64,000 nt of DNA. It comes from Chromobotia macracanthus (Eukaryota; Chordata; Actinopteri; Cypriniformes; Botiidae). Positions 35,401 to 46,800 of this stretch are shown here, piece after piece. The translations under genes were made by a program, and so were the position numbers. The DNA lies in contig JAZGTH010000007.1 of NCBI GenBank assembly GCA_036877525.1, positions 10,525,001 through 10,589,000 on the forward strand. Direction: 5' to 3'. Under the pieces are notes generated by a model. It saw nothing but the letters and a program-made list of their open reading frames with translations, did no database searches and was not told where the DNA came from. How positions within the stretch are numbered: the first letter of the stretch is position 1; each line of letters begins with the position of its first letter.

Positions 35401-37729
35401 AAGCTGATTCTAGGGGCACAGGTGGAGCCAAAGATAAACCCCTAAGACAATAGTAAGGTTCCAAGAAGGGACCCGCATGTGACAGGAAGGCCTCAGCCAA
35501 CTGGCAGCACGCAGAAAATGAGACACCAAAAAATGTCTCCCAATACAGGCTCCATTGACAGGTTAGTGTCCTACCTAGATACAGCGGCCATATAAACCTT
35601 GAGGGTAGCCGGGGCCAGACCTGCAGAGAAGCGCTCTTGGAGAAGCTATAGCGCTGAACCAACAGGGCAGTGCACCTGGTCAACATGGTGTTGGCCACAC
35701 CATGACACAAGGAGCTGCTACTTCAGTGCATATGATTTCCTAGTAGATGAAACTCTGGAACTCAGAATGGTCTCTACAACCTAGGTTGAGAGATCAGAAC
35801 TTAAGAGCTGGCTCCCCTCAGGGACCAGACCCATAGTTTCTAAATCTTGGCTGGGGGTAAAATATCGACACCCAAACCTGAGACAGAAGATCCCTCTGGA
35901 CTGGGAGCTCCCAAGGGACGTCCAGGAGAATCATTATGTCTGAGAACCAGATTCGGGTCAGCCAGAATGGTGCTATCAGAAGTAGACAAACTTGGTCCTG
36001 GAGAACCTTGGCTAGGACTCACAGACCTCGGCCACATCTGCACCATGGCATCCAGCCCCAGAGGAGCTGGATAAGTGAGGCTGAACCAGAGGGGACAGTG
36101 TGTCAACTCATCTGAGGTGAACAGATCCACTTCCTCTCAGTCATACCTCTGCCAAAAAAACCAGAAACCCTACCCTCATTTCCAGGCAGTTATGTGCCCG
36201 GAGAGATAATGGCCCTCCCACCAACTACAGACTGGGTGGCCATCGAGAACCGCATCTCAGCCCGTGAGGGAAACGCCCATCGTAAGAATCCTGCGACGGC
36301 ATAACGCTCCTAGAGTGGGACCCAAGGGGTCTGAGCCACATAGAAAAGGTACGAAGCCCTCAGCGCTAACCCTTACCACCCTTAGCGGGTTGTTTTTGGG
36401 ATGAACCCATTTATTTCTTAGCCAAGAGTGGGACCCCAGGTGAGAAACCGAGATCTGAGCCACATAGAAAGGGTACGAAGCCCTCGGCACATAGCCCTTA
36501 CTGCCCTAAGCGGGTGGATTTTGGGATTAACCTTCTTTTTTTTTTAGTCAAGAGTGGGACCCAGGGTCTGAGCCACATAGAAAGGGTACGAAGCCCTCGG
36601 CACATAACCCTTAGTGCCCTTAGCGGGTGGATTTTGGTATTAACTCATCTTTCCTTAGCCAGAACTGAAACAATCCATGAGTCCTAACAGCCTCTGAATA
36701 TATTTATTTCTTTTCTGCTTTCTGAATACTAGCTGCTTCCAAGCGCTAATATCTTCTTTTTTCTCTCTTAGACCTGACTAACGTGCACACAAATGGGCCT
36801 CCTGAAGACAAGAAAGCTGATGGAATATTTTGCAGGTTCCTTTTAAAGGCATTGTGGCGCGCAATGCTACGTCACATGACCTTGACCTGCCTATAAATAG
36901 GCCTAATTTTACACGTGTTCGGACTCGGGCGCATCTGAAACGCGTTCCCCATAGTTTTTTGTATGGGGACGCGTTTGACGCAGCGTTGAGTTACCTCGAA
37001 AGGGAACACAATGTGCACATGCTGTTTGTAGATCTTATCTTAAATTAAACCCAGAAGATTTCTAAAAATTTTTATATCATACCTCTCAGAAACTCACACT
37101 AACTGTTCTCTCATACAGTATCTCTTTTTGAACAGAGTGAATAAAACTACTCCTCAGTCTGAAGGCAACAAGCTTCTTGTTCCAGAACTGTCCTCTGACT
37201 TTAATGGGTTGTACATCTGTACAGCTTCAAACCAGTATGGAAGCTCTTCAGGTTCACTGTATGTGCATGTTCATACTGGTGAGTCCAGTGTAGTCATTTA
37301 TTTTTGACAAATACATTATTAAAATTTTAATATTGTATACATGACTCTACTATTTAATTCTTCCTCTGTGCTCTGTTTCCTAGAATCCAGACGCGTCTGT
37401 TGGGGTCTGTTTGGTTTTGTCATCAGCAGTGCTGTTCTTGGCCTTGTTGTGTATATATTGTGGAGGTTTTGGTGAGTTTATCTACTTGATTTCACATTGT
37501 GACATCATCTTTGTTTTCAGGTGTTTGTTTATTAATGTCATTTATTTTTACTTTAGGAAAATTAGGCAAAATTCTGCAAATGCACAAGAACAGCAGGTCT
37601 GTGCTGTATGCAAGCTGTCACATTTCAATTGTTATTCTTTTGGTTTATTCAGTAATTTTTATTTTAAATGTCTTTATTTTAAATCTTTATCTTTAGGGTA
37701 CTCCTGCAGAGACCCAGGAACTTCGCTGA
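29426..37729 (+). CDS. Nectin/PVR-like Ig receptor, copy C (intact)
   Basis: Eight in-phase exons give about 376 residues: 29426-29501 (signal peptide), 30495-30836 (V), 31055-31357 (C2-like), 31667-31772 plus 37136-37278 (domain 3), 37384-37471 (transmembrane), 37557-37596 and 37697-37729 (tail). The V domain (about residues 26-139) keeps both cysteines (46 and 120) and ends with the nectin/PVR-like 'YTCIFNLFPSG' turn. Domain 2 (140-240) and domain 3 (241-323) keep their pairs. The region just before the membrane reads 'ESRRVCWG', where A and B have 'ESSLVCWG'. The 24-residue tail has no tyrosine, so no ITIM or ITAM, and no C-terminal afadin-type PDZ motif. A soluble or adaptor-dependent role is possible. 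Its 5.4-kb intron in domain 3 is swollen by DNA transposons. Confidence 0.85.
32380..32725. mobile_element. Terminal part of an interspersed DNA-type repeat
   Basis: The order 'tgttgctaattagcctaatt', 'ttcctgtcccaacttttttg', 'aatatgagatttgcaaatc'-like and 'ttctgtttttatctacattt' is that of a widespread fish repeat end. It replaces the MITE-like element found here in copies A and B. A piece that may be another part of the same family lies at 58,790-59,235. Confidence 0.55.
33690..34245 (+). pseudogene. Tc1/mariner transposase relic (C-terminal part) and 3' end
   Basis: A + strand frame near 33,705-33,960 reads 'DNATCHTA', then a TAG stop, then 'PAQTPDLNRIENLWNVIKRK' and 'WWRACQNA'. These are the last catalytic region and C terminus of a Tc1-like transposase. 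The usual DLNPIENLW has P changed to R, and an in-frame stop is present. The right end 'ttgcagtggtcttaagtttt' followed by 'tccagagctgtat' is a Tc1-type terminus. The N-terminal half is absent. Confidence 0.8.
34366..37006. mobile_element. 2.6-kb DNA element with ~200-bp inverted ends
   Basis: AGGGAA flanks the insertion at 34366-34371 and 37001-37006. In copies A and B the same intron reads through this point uninterrupted. The ends are imperfect inverted repeats of about 200 bases: the left has 'gaacacgtgtaaaatcagac', 'ctatttataggcaggtcaag' and 'aaaggcaatacctttaaaag', and the right has their reverse complements. A reverse copy of the extreme left end lies at about 34,640-34,760. Interior frames are short and match no transposase I know, so it is probably nonautonomous. 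Confidence 0.75.
36305..36640. repeat. Minisatellite inside the DNA element
   Basis: Three units of about 110-125 bases carry 'gagtgggaccc', 'tctgagccacatagaaa', 'ggtacgaagccctc' and 'agcgggt.g.ttttggg'. Units begin near 36,312, 36,423 and 36,550. Confidence 0.8.
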
Positions 37730-38340
37730 TGACAGGAAATGCTTTCAGATTCTGAGAGCTGGTGATGATCAGTTTAAAGCACAATTTGTAGTGCGGAGTC
37801 TGTGTGGTGCACAAACACAGGCAAGTCACTTAATGCCTTCACCAGCTCATCTTGAAAATACAGCCCTATTTATCTTCATATTTATCCTCAGAAATGTTTT
37901 TTTTTATGGCATTGTGTGAACCTTTATTTTTATGCCTATATCTTATCTGATCAGTGAAAACATTACAAATCAAAGTAGTGTGTGGAGTGTCATCAGATCT
38001 GGTGCTAATTTTTTTTATTGAAAAGCATGTTTTTTTACAATTTAAAGGTGTTACTATTGAAAAGGTGACATTTGTAAATGTATGAACGTCAGCAAAACAA
38101 TGCTTGTGAAGTGTCATATTTCTTCTGTCTGTATTAAACCATTATGTTCCACCTTACTTTGTTCAAAGATCAAGTTAAAGATTAAAGTAAACAGATGGCA
38201 GTTTATACATCACTTCCCATGATTATGACACAACAAAGAAACAGTGGTGTCTGTTATTTTTGACAGTTGGCTAATGAAGAAGGTGGTTTCCGTTGGCTTT
38301 CGTTGTTCCTTCAGTTCCTATCAGTTTTTTCTACACGTGG

Positions 38341-38362
38341 CTTTTTTTTTTTTTTTTTTTTC
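38341..38362. repeat. Poly-T tract
   Basis: About 20 consecutive T residues interrupt sequence that is continuous with the copy B flank. This may mark the 5' or 3' edge of a small insertion or deletion. Confidence 0.7.
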
Positions 38363-40210
38363 GAGACTAAGCCAACAGACCTCTGCATGCATTGCCAAGT
38401 CAGGGAATGGGGAGGGGGATGGGAGGGATTGCATGTTATATTTGACATTTAGGTTTCTTTCATAAGAAATCAGCATTAGGCTAAAGGCTAATGTCCGTCT
38501 CAGATGTCCTCTTCATTGGGCTATAAGCAATAAGCACAAATGGATGTGTCAAAGGGGCAGTCAGTGTCTTGATGAGTTCTCCCACGTGATGTCAATAAGA
38601 TAGAAAACAGAAATAGAAAACAAGTTATCTTTGCACCCAATAAAAGTTTTGTGTCCTAACACTAATAGTGTTTTTACAGTTTAATGACCTCCTTTCAAAC
38701 AGAGTCACAAAAATGTAGGTTCTCAATGCATGAACCATTTAAGTGTTAATTTTCTCATCATTTTCTCATTGTTTTGTTTTTTCCTAGTAATACTTCTGAC
38801 TTCAAATAAACTTTCTATTAACTGTCCCTTAGCAGTAATTGACTTGTGGTAGATTCCTTAGGTTGAAGTTCTGGTTATAGACCTTGATAAGTTTATTAAA
38901 ATAAAGTTTCACTTTGTAATCTCTATGATTTTATCTCCATTGTCTCATAATGTCTCAAGAGTTTTAAAGAGTAAAGGTAAACTTTACTAGGTAAAGGTTA
39001 AGGAGCTGAATTCCCCTGTTTGTGACTGTCAGGAATCTGATCCTCTTAGTTAGAAAACTGTATGTAATAGTCAGTTTGAACCGATTCAAAAAGGCTTGTA
39101 GCCAAGGGTTAAATTAACATACCCGCTCACTCTTCAAACAAACATACCTAACTTGCCTACCCACACCAGCCTCTTTTCCAGGTGTATCCTGAATTTAAAT
39201 GATTATTTTGTACCACCTTTAAAAATATGTTTTTATAATGCCTGTTGTTGTGGCAATTATTGCTAATAATTACACCTCTTACCTCACAGCAGCTTTATCA
39301 AGTTTGGCACTTTCTTGGAAAAGACATTTATGGTTTTATTATTTAATACATTTTCTGGCACTTGGCCTGACTGGGCAGTACAGATTATTTGTGAAATGAT
39401 TGGACTATATAATATAAAAAATGCACAGATGTTTCAGTATGACATATGGTGTTTAAGATATGTCTGTAAAATACATATTGTCACTTTGTATGGGCAGATG
39501 TGATGTCTGTAAAAATCACTGAGATGTGTCAATTTCATTACCATCTTCAACCTCACCAACTTGATAATGTTAGTTCAACGTGTTGCAGGTGGGACATGTC
39601 GCTTATAGCCATCATTTGACACTTGGACTGCTATTACCTAGAGGTTGATTTTACTGGCCATTTTATTGAAGTCAAATGAGGCTGTGATCTTTACTGGCAG
39701 ATTGTAACAAGTACACAACTTTTACTGAGATGGTGGATTTGGACGGGATTAAAATGACAAAAGACATCTAGTAATTATTACAATACTCACCTGCCCAAAA
39801 TAAATCTTGTCAAAACACTGTATAGACTGATCACTGAACTTAATACTGACATGTTAAACAACATAATCTTACTGTTCATTTTAAAATCATCATAAATGCT
39901 AAATGATCACAAGCATGATCAAATCATTGTAAAATATTAAGAAAATTGGACAGATGGTCGATTGAAGTATAGATGGAATGTGAACGTAATACCAGGAAGA
40001 AAATGTGTTTGGATGCAACAGCTGCACTGATATTAAAAGATATTAAAAGGACGTTATTCACAGTTTCTATACTAAAGTATGTTATAACTGTTATTTTAGA
40101 GAAATCATTGCACTATAAAAGTGGTGTGATACAGTATCTAGAGTGAGATTGCAACCTCTGAGGTCGCCTGAGGTCTATTAATACCCTGACATTCATATTG
40201 TCTACTACAG

Positions 40211-40362
40211 AAGAGAACACTACAATACAACAGCATCCACAGTTATGGCAGGATTTTCGATATCGGCTTTACTCTGTACCATCCGCAACTCAAGTTGAGC
40301 AGGACTGGGCTTTCGATTCGGACCTGCCGCCTCTGAAAGATGAACAAAAGGAAAGGGAAAAA
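40211..40362 (+). CDS. Unrecognised exon-like ORF, copy 2
   Basis: This is the paralogue of 9,381-9,565, with the same acceptor (ctactacag) and reading frame ('QQHPQLWQDFRYRLYS', 'DLPPLKDEQKERE'). Here a plausible donor, AAAAA|gtaaat, follows at 40,362. In copy 1 the frame continues to a stop and has no donor. About 200 bases inserted after this point, containing 'aaaggaattgttcatccaaa', separate it from the continuation shared with copy 1 ('gcttgcatagtctgt'). No partner exons recognised. Confidence 0.35.
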
Positions 40363-40839
40363 GTAAATTCTATAAACATTTTATATTTATATAGCTGACA
40401 AGAAACCAGGCCTTTAAATATTAAAGGAATTGTTCATCCAAAAATGAAACTTCTGAAACTGAAGAAAGTTGTACTGTTTGGAAGGATGTGAGGGTAAGTG
40501 TTGACGCAATTTTAATGTTTGCACTAGAACCTGAACAGACAGAACCTAAGTTCAATATGTCTTCTAAAACGCTTGCATAGTCTGTAGCCCACAGTGAAAT
40601 TACTTTGAAAGTGTTTATATGGCTAACAACAAAATAACTAAAGAAATCATAAAAAGATGTTTTAAATTTTTGTTTAATATCTGTTTTAACCGTACTTTTA
40701 AAAAATTAAATGACATTTCTTCATCCGGTTCACCCAATTCAAATTTAGGAATTCGGATGGAATTTCATAGGCAGTTTAAATTGAATTCTGAGTAGTCCAC
40801 ATTCACAACAGACAAACACATTTTAACATCTGATCTTAC

Positions 40840-43800
40840 CATTAGCATAGGTAATAGTCCTCTTAATGACATGCTGCATGACTGACACAGTCTTTTCACA
40901 GGCCGTCTGCCAAAACACACAGATGATTCTGCATTATAGTTTATAACACATTATAACTACAATTTCGAACATTTGTGCATTGACCCCAACAGTACCTGAA
41001 AGTTTAAGCCACCCTATATAGAAAACAAAATACCAACCAAATGGCAAAATTTTCTAGAACTTTTCTCACAATAAACTGTTTTAATTAAAAATGTAATTAT
41101 TTTTATCGTCATTTTTAATGCATGTATGTTATTCTCAAAGGGAAGCCAAGTCTATAAAAGTGCCCTGCAGAGTAATTCCAGATGTAATTTTATCACAATA
41201 AGTATGTATAACCATTTTTAAGTGTGGCATAAGTGTCCAAATGCATTTTGGGCAGCTGTATAACTGACTAAAGGCCAAGTAGTCTGCTATTGTTTTACTT
41301 ACCTTCAGATCGCTTGGGTGGTGGTGTGTCCATGCCAGTAGCATCGCAGCAAACAGGTCTCCTGTTCCCACAAACACAGCATCTACCTTGGGTATGTCCA
41401 TACGAATCTGCTGGGTCTCCCTGGTACCATCTGGTTTTACTGAGAAACGGTGTGCGTGTATGATTTAGATTCAAAACACAGCCCAGACAGAAACCATTAG
41501 TATACATCTGATTAAACATCACATAAATTTCAATGAAATTTAAGTGGTTGTGCATTACAGTGAGCTTTACCACATATAAGAAAAGTTCTAAGGCACAACA
41601 TAAAATGGATATTTAATAAATGCATCAATGATTACTAATATTTGGTATAAGCAATTTTTTACCAAGTAATATACATTTTGCTATATTTGTATAGCATTTT
41701 ACACAATATACATGTTCCAAACCAGCTTTACAAAAAATATGCCAAAAATGTGCCGAAGATGTTTAAAAAGATAAGAAAGAAACTTTGGGAGGCTATATAG
41801 TTTAAGTAAGATAATGTACCAGCTGGTTGCCAACACAAAACAAACATTGGCAGGTGTCTTTGTAACACCCTGAAAGGGTTTGTTTTGTCATAATAACTGG
41901 CTGGATGACAGACAACCGTTATGCCTGTTAAGCCTTACCAGTTACCAAGCAATACAGCAGATGGCAGATTAATTTGGAACGTGTGGTCACAGGTGTGTGC
42001 ATATCCCCCATTTTCAACGGCTTTAAAAGGTGGCTCATCCAATCAGAATTTAGAGTCTGTTATATACTGTTTATATACTGTTATATATAACTGTTTATAT
42101 AGTGTATAGGGAAACACTACCACTACCTTTTATCTGGCTCCCCATGGCAACCAAGTATTGATCACCTAGTGAAGAGGGCAGGTCAGAGCTAGTGATAACC
42201 ACTGTGTGTGGACCCTTTGAATGCAGCAAGTTCATGACCTGAAATACAACAGTTTGAGTTTTTATTTTGTCATGTTCTGCATCTTAGATTACCTAGAAGG
42301 AAGGTATATGCATCTTTTTCAAGAACTGTTTTAATTTACTTTTGTTTTTTCGCTTTTCCAAAAACACTACATACATTCTTAATTGGACCTGAAATAGTTA
42401 AAAAAGAATGAATCCCATTCCTAAAAGCAGCTGATGGAAGCTTACTTCAACCGCATCTTTTTCTGTACTGATGGTTCTACCAGTAAGCAACCTGTGAAGG
42501 ATAAAATAACCAAAAATAATCACACAATGTTCTTTAGCAGTTTTGACACACCCAGACAGTTTACATTCGTGTTGTGAATGTTGTGGCCCACACATTCATT
42601 GGGCCACAGACCTGAAACAAGTGGAAATGTATATCTGGAAATCCACCCATACCAGCCCTGTTGCATGTTGGGATTGTGCCGCTATTTTACGAGGATCGGG
42701 ATTGTTTTGGTTTTGCCTTGAAATTAAATCAATACACCTTTCATGGTATTGTTTGCAGGGAAAAGAGGCTGTGTTTTCACTATAGTTTTGTAGACATCAG
42801 TTCACAAGCTGACAGAAGTCCACCCATTTCTTTGTTAAATTTATTTTAATGTAACTGTTGTTTTATTGTTGTCATGGTAAATGTTCACTTTCCCATGGTC
42901 ACCGAGAAGAATCAGAGATTGTAGGTCACATTTAACAGACAGACCTCAACATATTTTTATATACATACACATTTCAACAAATGATAACCAAAATCAAATC
43001 TCTTGAACATTGTGTTCAACAGTTTTACAGTGGCTGCATGCAAGTTCTGCTAATTCAAAAGCCGATTGACAGTCATACATGCAAAGGTAATTATCAAAAA
43101 ACTTTTAAAAACAATTAGCGATGTGATTATTTTATTAAGTGATAGATTTGATATACAGTGTCTTCTCATCATCTCCTCAACCTGCTTCCCTAATGGTTTT
43201 ACATGTAGAAAAGGCCAAAAACACATTATACTGTCCAGTGTTCCCCTTGAACTATAAGGCAAGTTACTGCAACTATTCTCGATGCAGCAGGAATGGCCTA
43301 CAGTGGCATTTTTCATAATCATGACAGAAAATCACAATACTGCCCTAAATTCAGCAGCAGAAAGGCAGCGTGGGCATCCTCCTAATATGGCCTTGAAACA
43401 AAACATTTACCCAGAATTCAACACGGTGTGACATCAGTTTCAAATCTCTATTTAGATGTTTTTATTTCTATATTTAAATACACTGTAACATGACACTTAC
43501 TCAGCTTCAAACTGATTGGGTGTGATTATATCAGCAGCTGGCACTACTTTATCTCTGTAGATTGGCAGCAAATTCTCCGGAACATACTACAAACAAAGCA
43601 GACCAAGGCACAAAAAAGTAATAGACACTAGATTTTAAATCACATCTAAAGAGGTATAAAAAAACAGAGATTCCCCTGGATAAAGGGTTAATTTTGGGGA
43701 AGCATTACAAATAATATGCAAGTAGTGTGGGGACAAAAATCCATTTTGCATAACATGAACAAAGTACATGTGCTCACCATAGCCCCATTATCTCCTAAAA

Positions 43801-46800
43801 CTGGATCACACACTACAAAATGAAAATAAAAAGAATTCAGCACAATCTACATAATATACATATATAAAAATCAGTATTGTTTTGCATATTTCGTTTCATG
43901 GAATGTTTGACTTAATAATTGTAATTCCATCTGCAGAGCTCAGAATTCATGAATACAAGACAGTTGCACTGCTCATTACAATCATATCAATAAATTATGT
44001 TGACTAACCACACTGAAATCCCTAGTGCTGCATTAATTTCTACACAAAACCAGCTTACAAAACCAGTTTAACTAGTTATAGGTTTATTATATACACACCA
44101 TACACTAGACTGGGGTTTGCCTCCTTCAGCTCCTGTACAATGTCCACCACCATGCGCAAAAAGGAATCATCTCTAGTATAACCTGCCAAAAGGTTAGAAA
44201 ACAAAATGAAATTACATTTAATATATCTCATTGTGTAAGTTTACTATAAAAGCAGTGCATTACAAAAAGTGATTTTTAGAATGCTAACATTGGCCTGCAG
44301 TCTACAGCACTCCAATCTCCAACTGTAGTGTGAGTGGTGTTTGTTTATCTAAAATGTGCCAGGATGCTGCTAAGGTGTTTTCCAGGATGTTACTGTTTGC
44401 TGAGTGGTCTGTGTGTTGTAATTGCAGCACACTGCTATACTATATTATTCCAATCCCTGGATATGGCTTGGGTCTCTCTCTCAATGTAAGAGATCTATGT
44501 GATTTTGTTTTCAAATGTTTATCTACACATCAAGAGATAAACAAATCGGATCGCTTATAAAAGTAATACCACACGCCTCCTCAACAAACTGCATGATTTG
44601 AGATATCATTCCTGGCCTTAGCTCAAGTTGTTACTCTCTACATTTAAGGTTAGGAGTTCATTTAAATCTCTGAGCATGAGCAATAGTATTAATTAAATAA
44701 CTAACGTGAGAAACAAGAGATATTGACTATACCTGTTAGTACATAGTCATAATGGTTCACATTGTTGAGCTTGATCCCATCGTACAGCACATGCAATTCT
44801 TCTGCAGTCAAGACTTGACCTTTCCAGTGCTCATATCCTAGCAGACAGATTAAAGCAGACCTAAAACATCTCTTTAAGAAGTTTATATGAGGCATCTCAT
44901 CTACTTTACATTTGTGTACAAACAAAAGTCTTTAGATGAAAATGTTTTTTAAAATAATAAGACACATACAGTATGTTTTTCCAAGTGTTTAAATTTGGAA
45001 TGTTGACTAGTACAGTATAATTTATTAACACATTTGAATCACATAATTAATGGATATCTGAAAATGAAGACATTTCCCTTAAATCACAGAGCGGATATGT
45101 GCACACAAACATCAGATGATGTGATTGACCTTTTTACAAGACAAGCAGACTAACACTATTTTTAGCTGTTTTCACCCTATTTTCGTCCTTCTGCATCATG
45201 CAAAATGAATGACTATGGTTTCTGTCTGTTTTTTGATTAAAAAAAAAAACTGGACCGTTCTCCTGTTTTTTTAATGAAAAAAAGGCCTAGTGCTGAGAGA
45301 CTTTCTTCAAAGTAGTATCCATTTTTTGTGGCTGTCTCTCACACAAAAGCATTCTGTCTTGGAGACAGAAGTTCCTAGTGTGCAAAAAAGGACAAAAATG
45401 GCCACAATTGTTCATAATTGTGCCCAATTGTTACTAAAGCTATTTAAACAGCTAGGTAAAATTAAAGGTACTCTGTTTTAGCACTTTATTATATGCAGTG
45501 TATAACATGCTAAACAGTTCAAATTAATTGAAGAGTAAGAACTAGAGGTGCTATATATGTTATGTACCTTGACATAGATGTCATTTAGTTATATGTTAAT
45601 AATAAGACAAAAGCTGTCATAAGCAAAAGCTGTTTACATGTAGACAGTGCTACTTGTCCTTTCTCATGAGCTCAAGCAGTATTTCAATGTTTCCACTTTA
45701 AGTAGTTATCAAGTAAATAATCAAGTAGTTCATGTCACAATTTTGTGAAATTGCTTATAAAGCGAACTGTTTTGTCCCCAAAACGGATCACAGTACTTGG
45801 ATAATGATCTGAGAGCCACACACACTTTGTTGCTGACACTGTAAATGTAAAGGTTGGTCACAATGTACTGTGTACAATTGCATTGAACTCACCCAACCGG
45901 ATATTTGTTAAATAATCCACCAAGCCGGATACTCATTAAATTTCCTTTTGTGTTTTAAAACAAAAGGTTGTTTGAAACAGAAACAACCTTCTCACACACA
46001 AAAGCATTTTGTCTTGAAGACAGAAGTTCCTAGTGTGCAAAAAAGGAAAAAAATGACCACAATTGTTCATAATTGCCCAATTATTACTAAAGCTATTTAA
46101 AAAGCTAGGTTAAAAAGAACTAGAGGTGTTTCTTAACCAAGGGTTAGGGTTAGGGTCCGTACATAAATGATCATCATATGGAACAACATGATTGTTTACA
46201 TGAACAACAAACTGAGTTACTAATGGTTCTTCTGTAGTGAGATAACTTATACCATTAACAGCACTGGCCGATGACAGCTTCAGTAGCAACTGAATAACAG
46301 CTGATTGGGTGACACTTTCCTCCTTGGTGGGAATTTAGTGGGAAATCAATAAAAGTGCAACAGATATAGAAAACACTGACAAACAGTTCATAATTTCCAT
46401 ATAATAAGTTGTTAAACTTTCAGTATTTACATAAATCAAACCAACAGGGATGTCATTATGTGTGAAAATGAATGTGGGAAATGTACTTAAATACAGTTCT
46501 CACGGTTCCATATCATTTAATCAGAATGTTCTTTAACAACCCTTTTGTTTTCTTCTAAATTTACTGAATGACCCATTCACTAGCCTGAATGCTGAATGAA
46601 GCTTCAGTCTTGCCGTGTTTGGGTTCAGTATGACAGTTCCTGCCTGAGTAAAAGTTCTTAAAAAATTAGATTAGTAATCAAACAGTTAGTTTCATGCTTG
46701 TTTTATTTCACTCGGAAGGATTATACTTTTAAAAGAATTGAACATGCCAGAGGCGGACATTATGTTGGAGAAGAAAAGTTTCATTAGAATCACAGGAGTA

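Noticed and set aside
34962..36130. Overlapping ORFs on both strands
   Set aside because: They lie inside the GC-richer DNA element, have no transposase motifs and overlap each other. They look like chance frames.
36295..36650. CRISPR-like regularly spaced repeats
   Set aside because: The units are contiguous minisatellite copies of about 110-125 bases in a eukaryotic transposon, with no unique spacers.
46141..46155. GGGTTAGGGTTAGGG, telomere-like
   Set aside because: Only two units and a half; too short to call an interstitial telomeric repeat.
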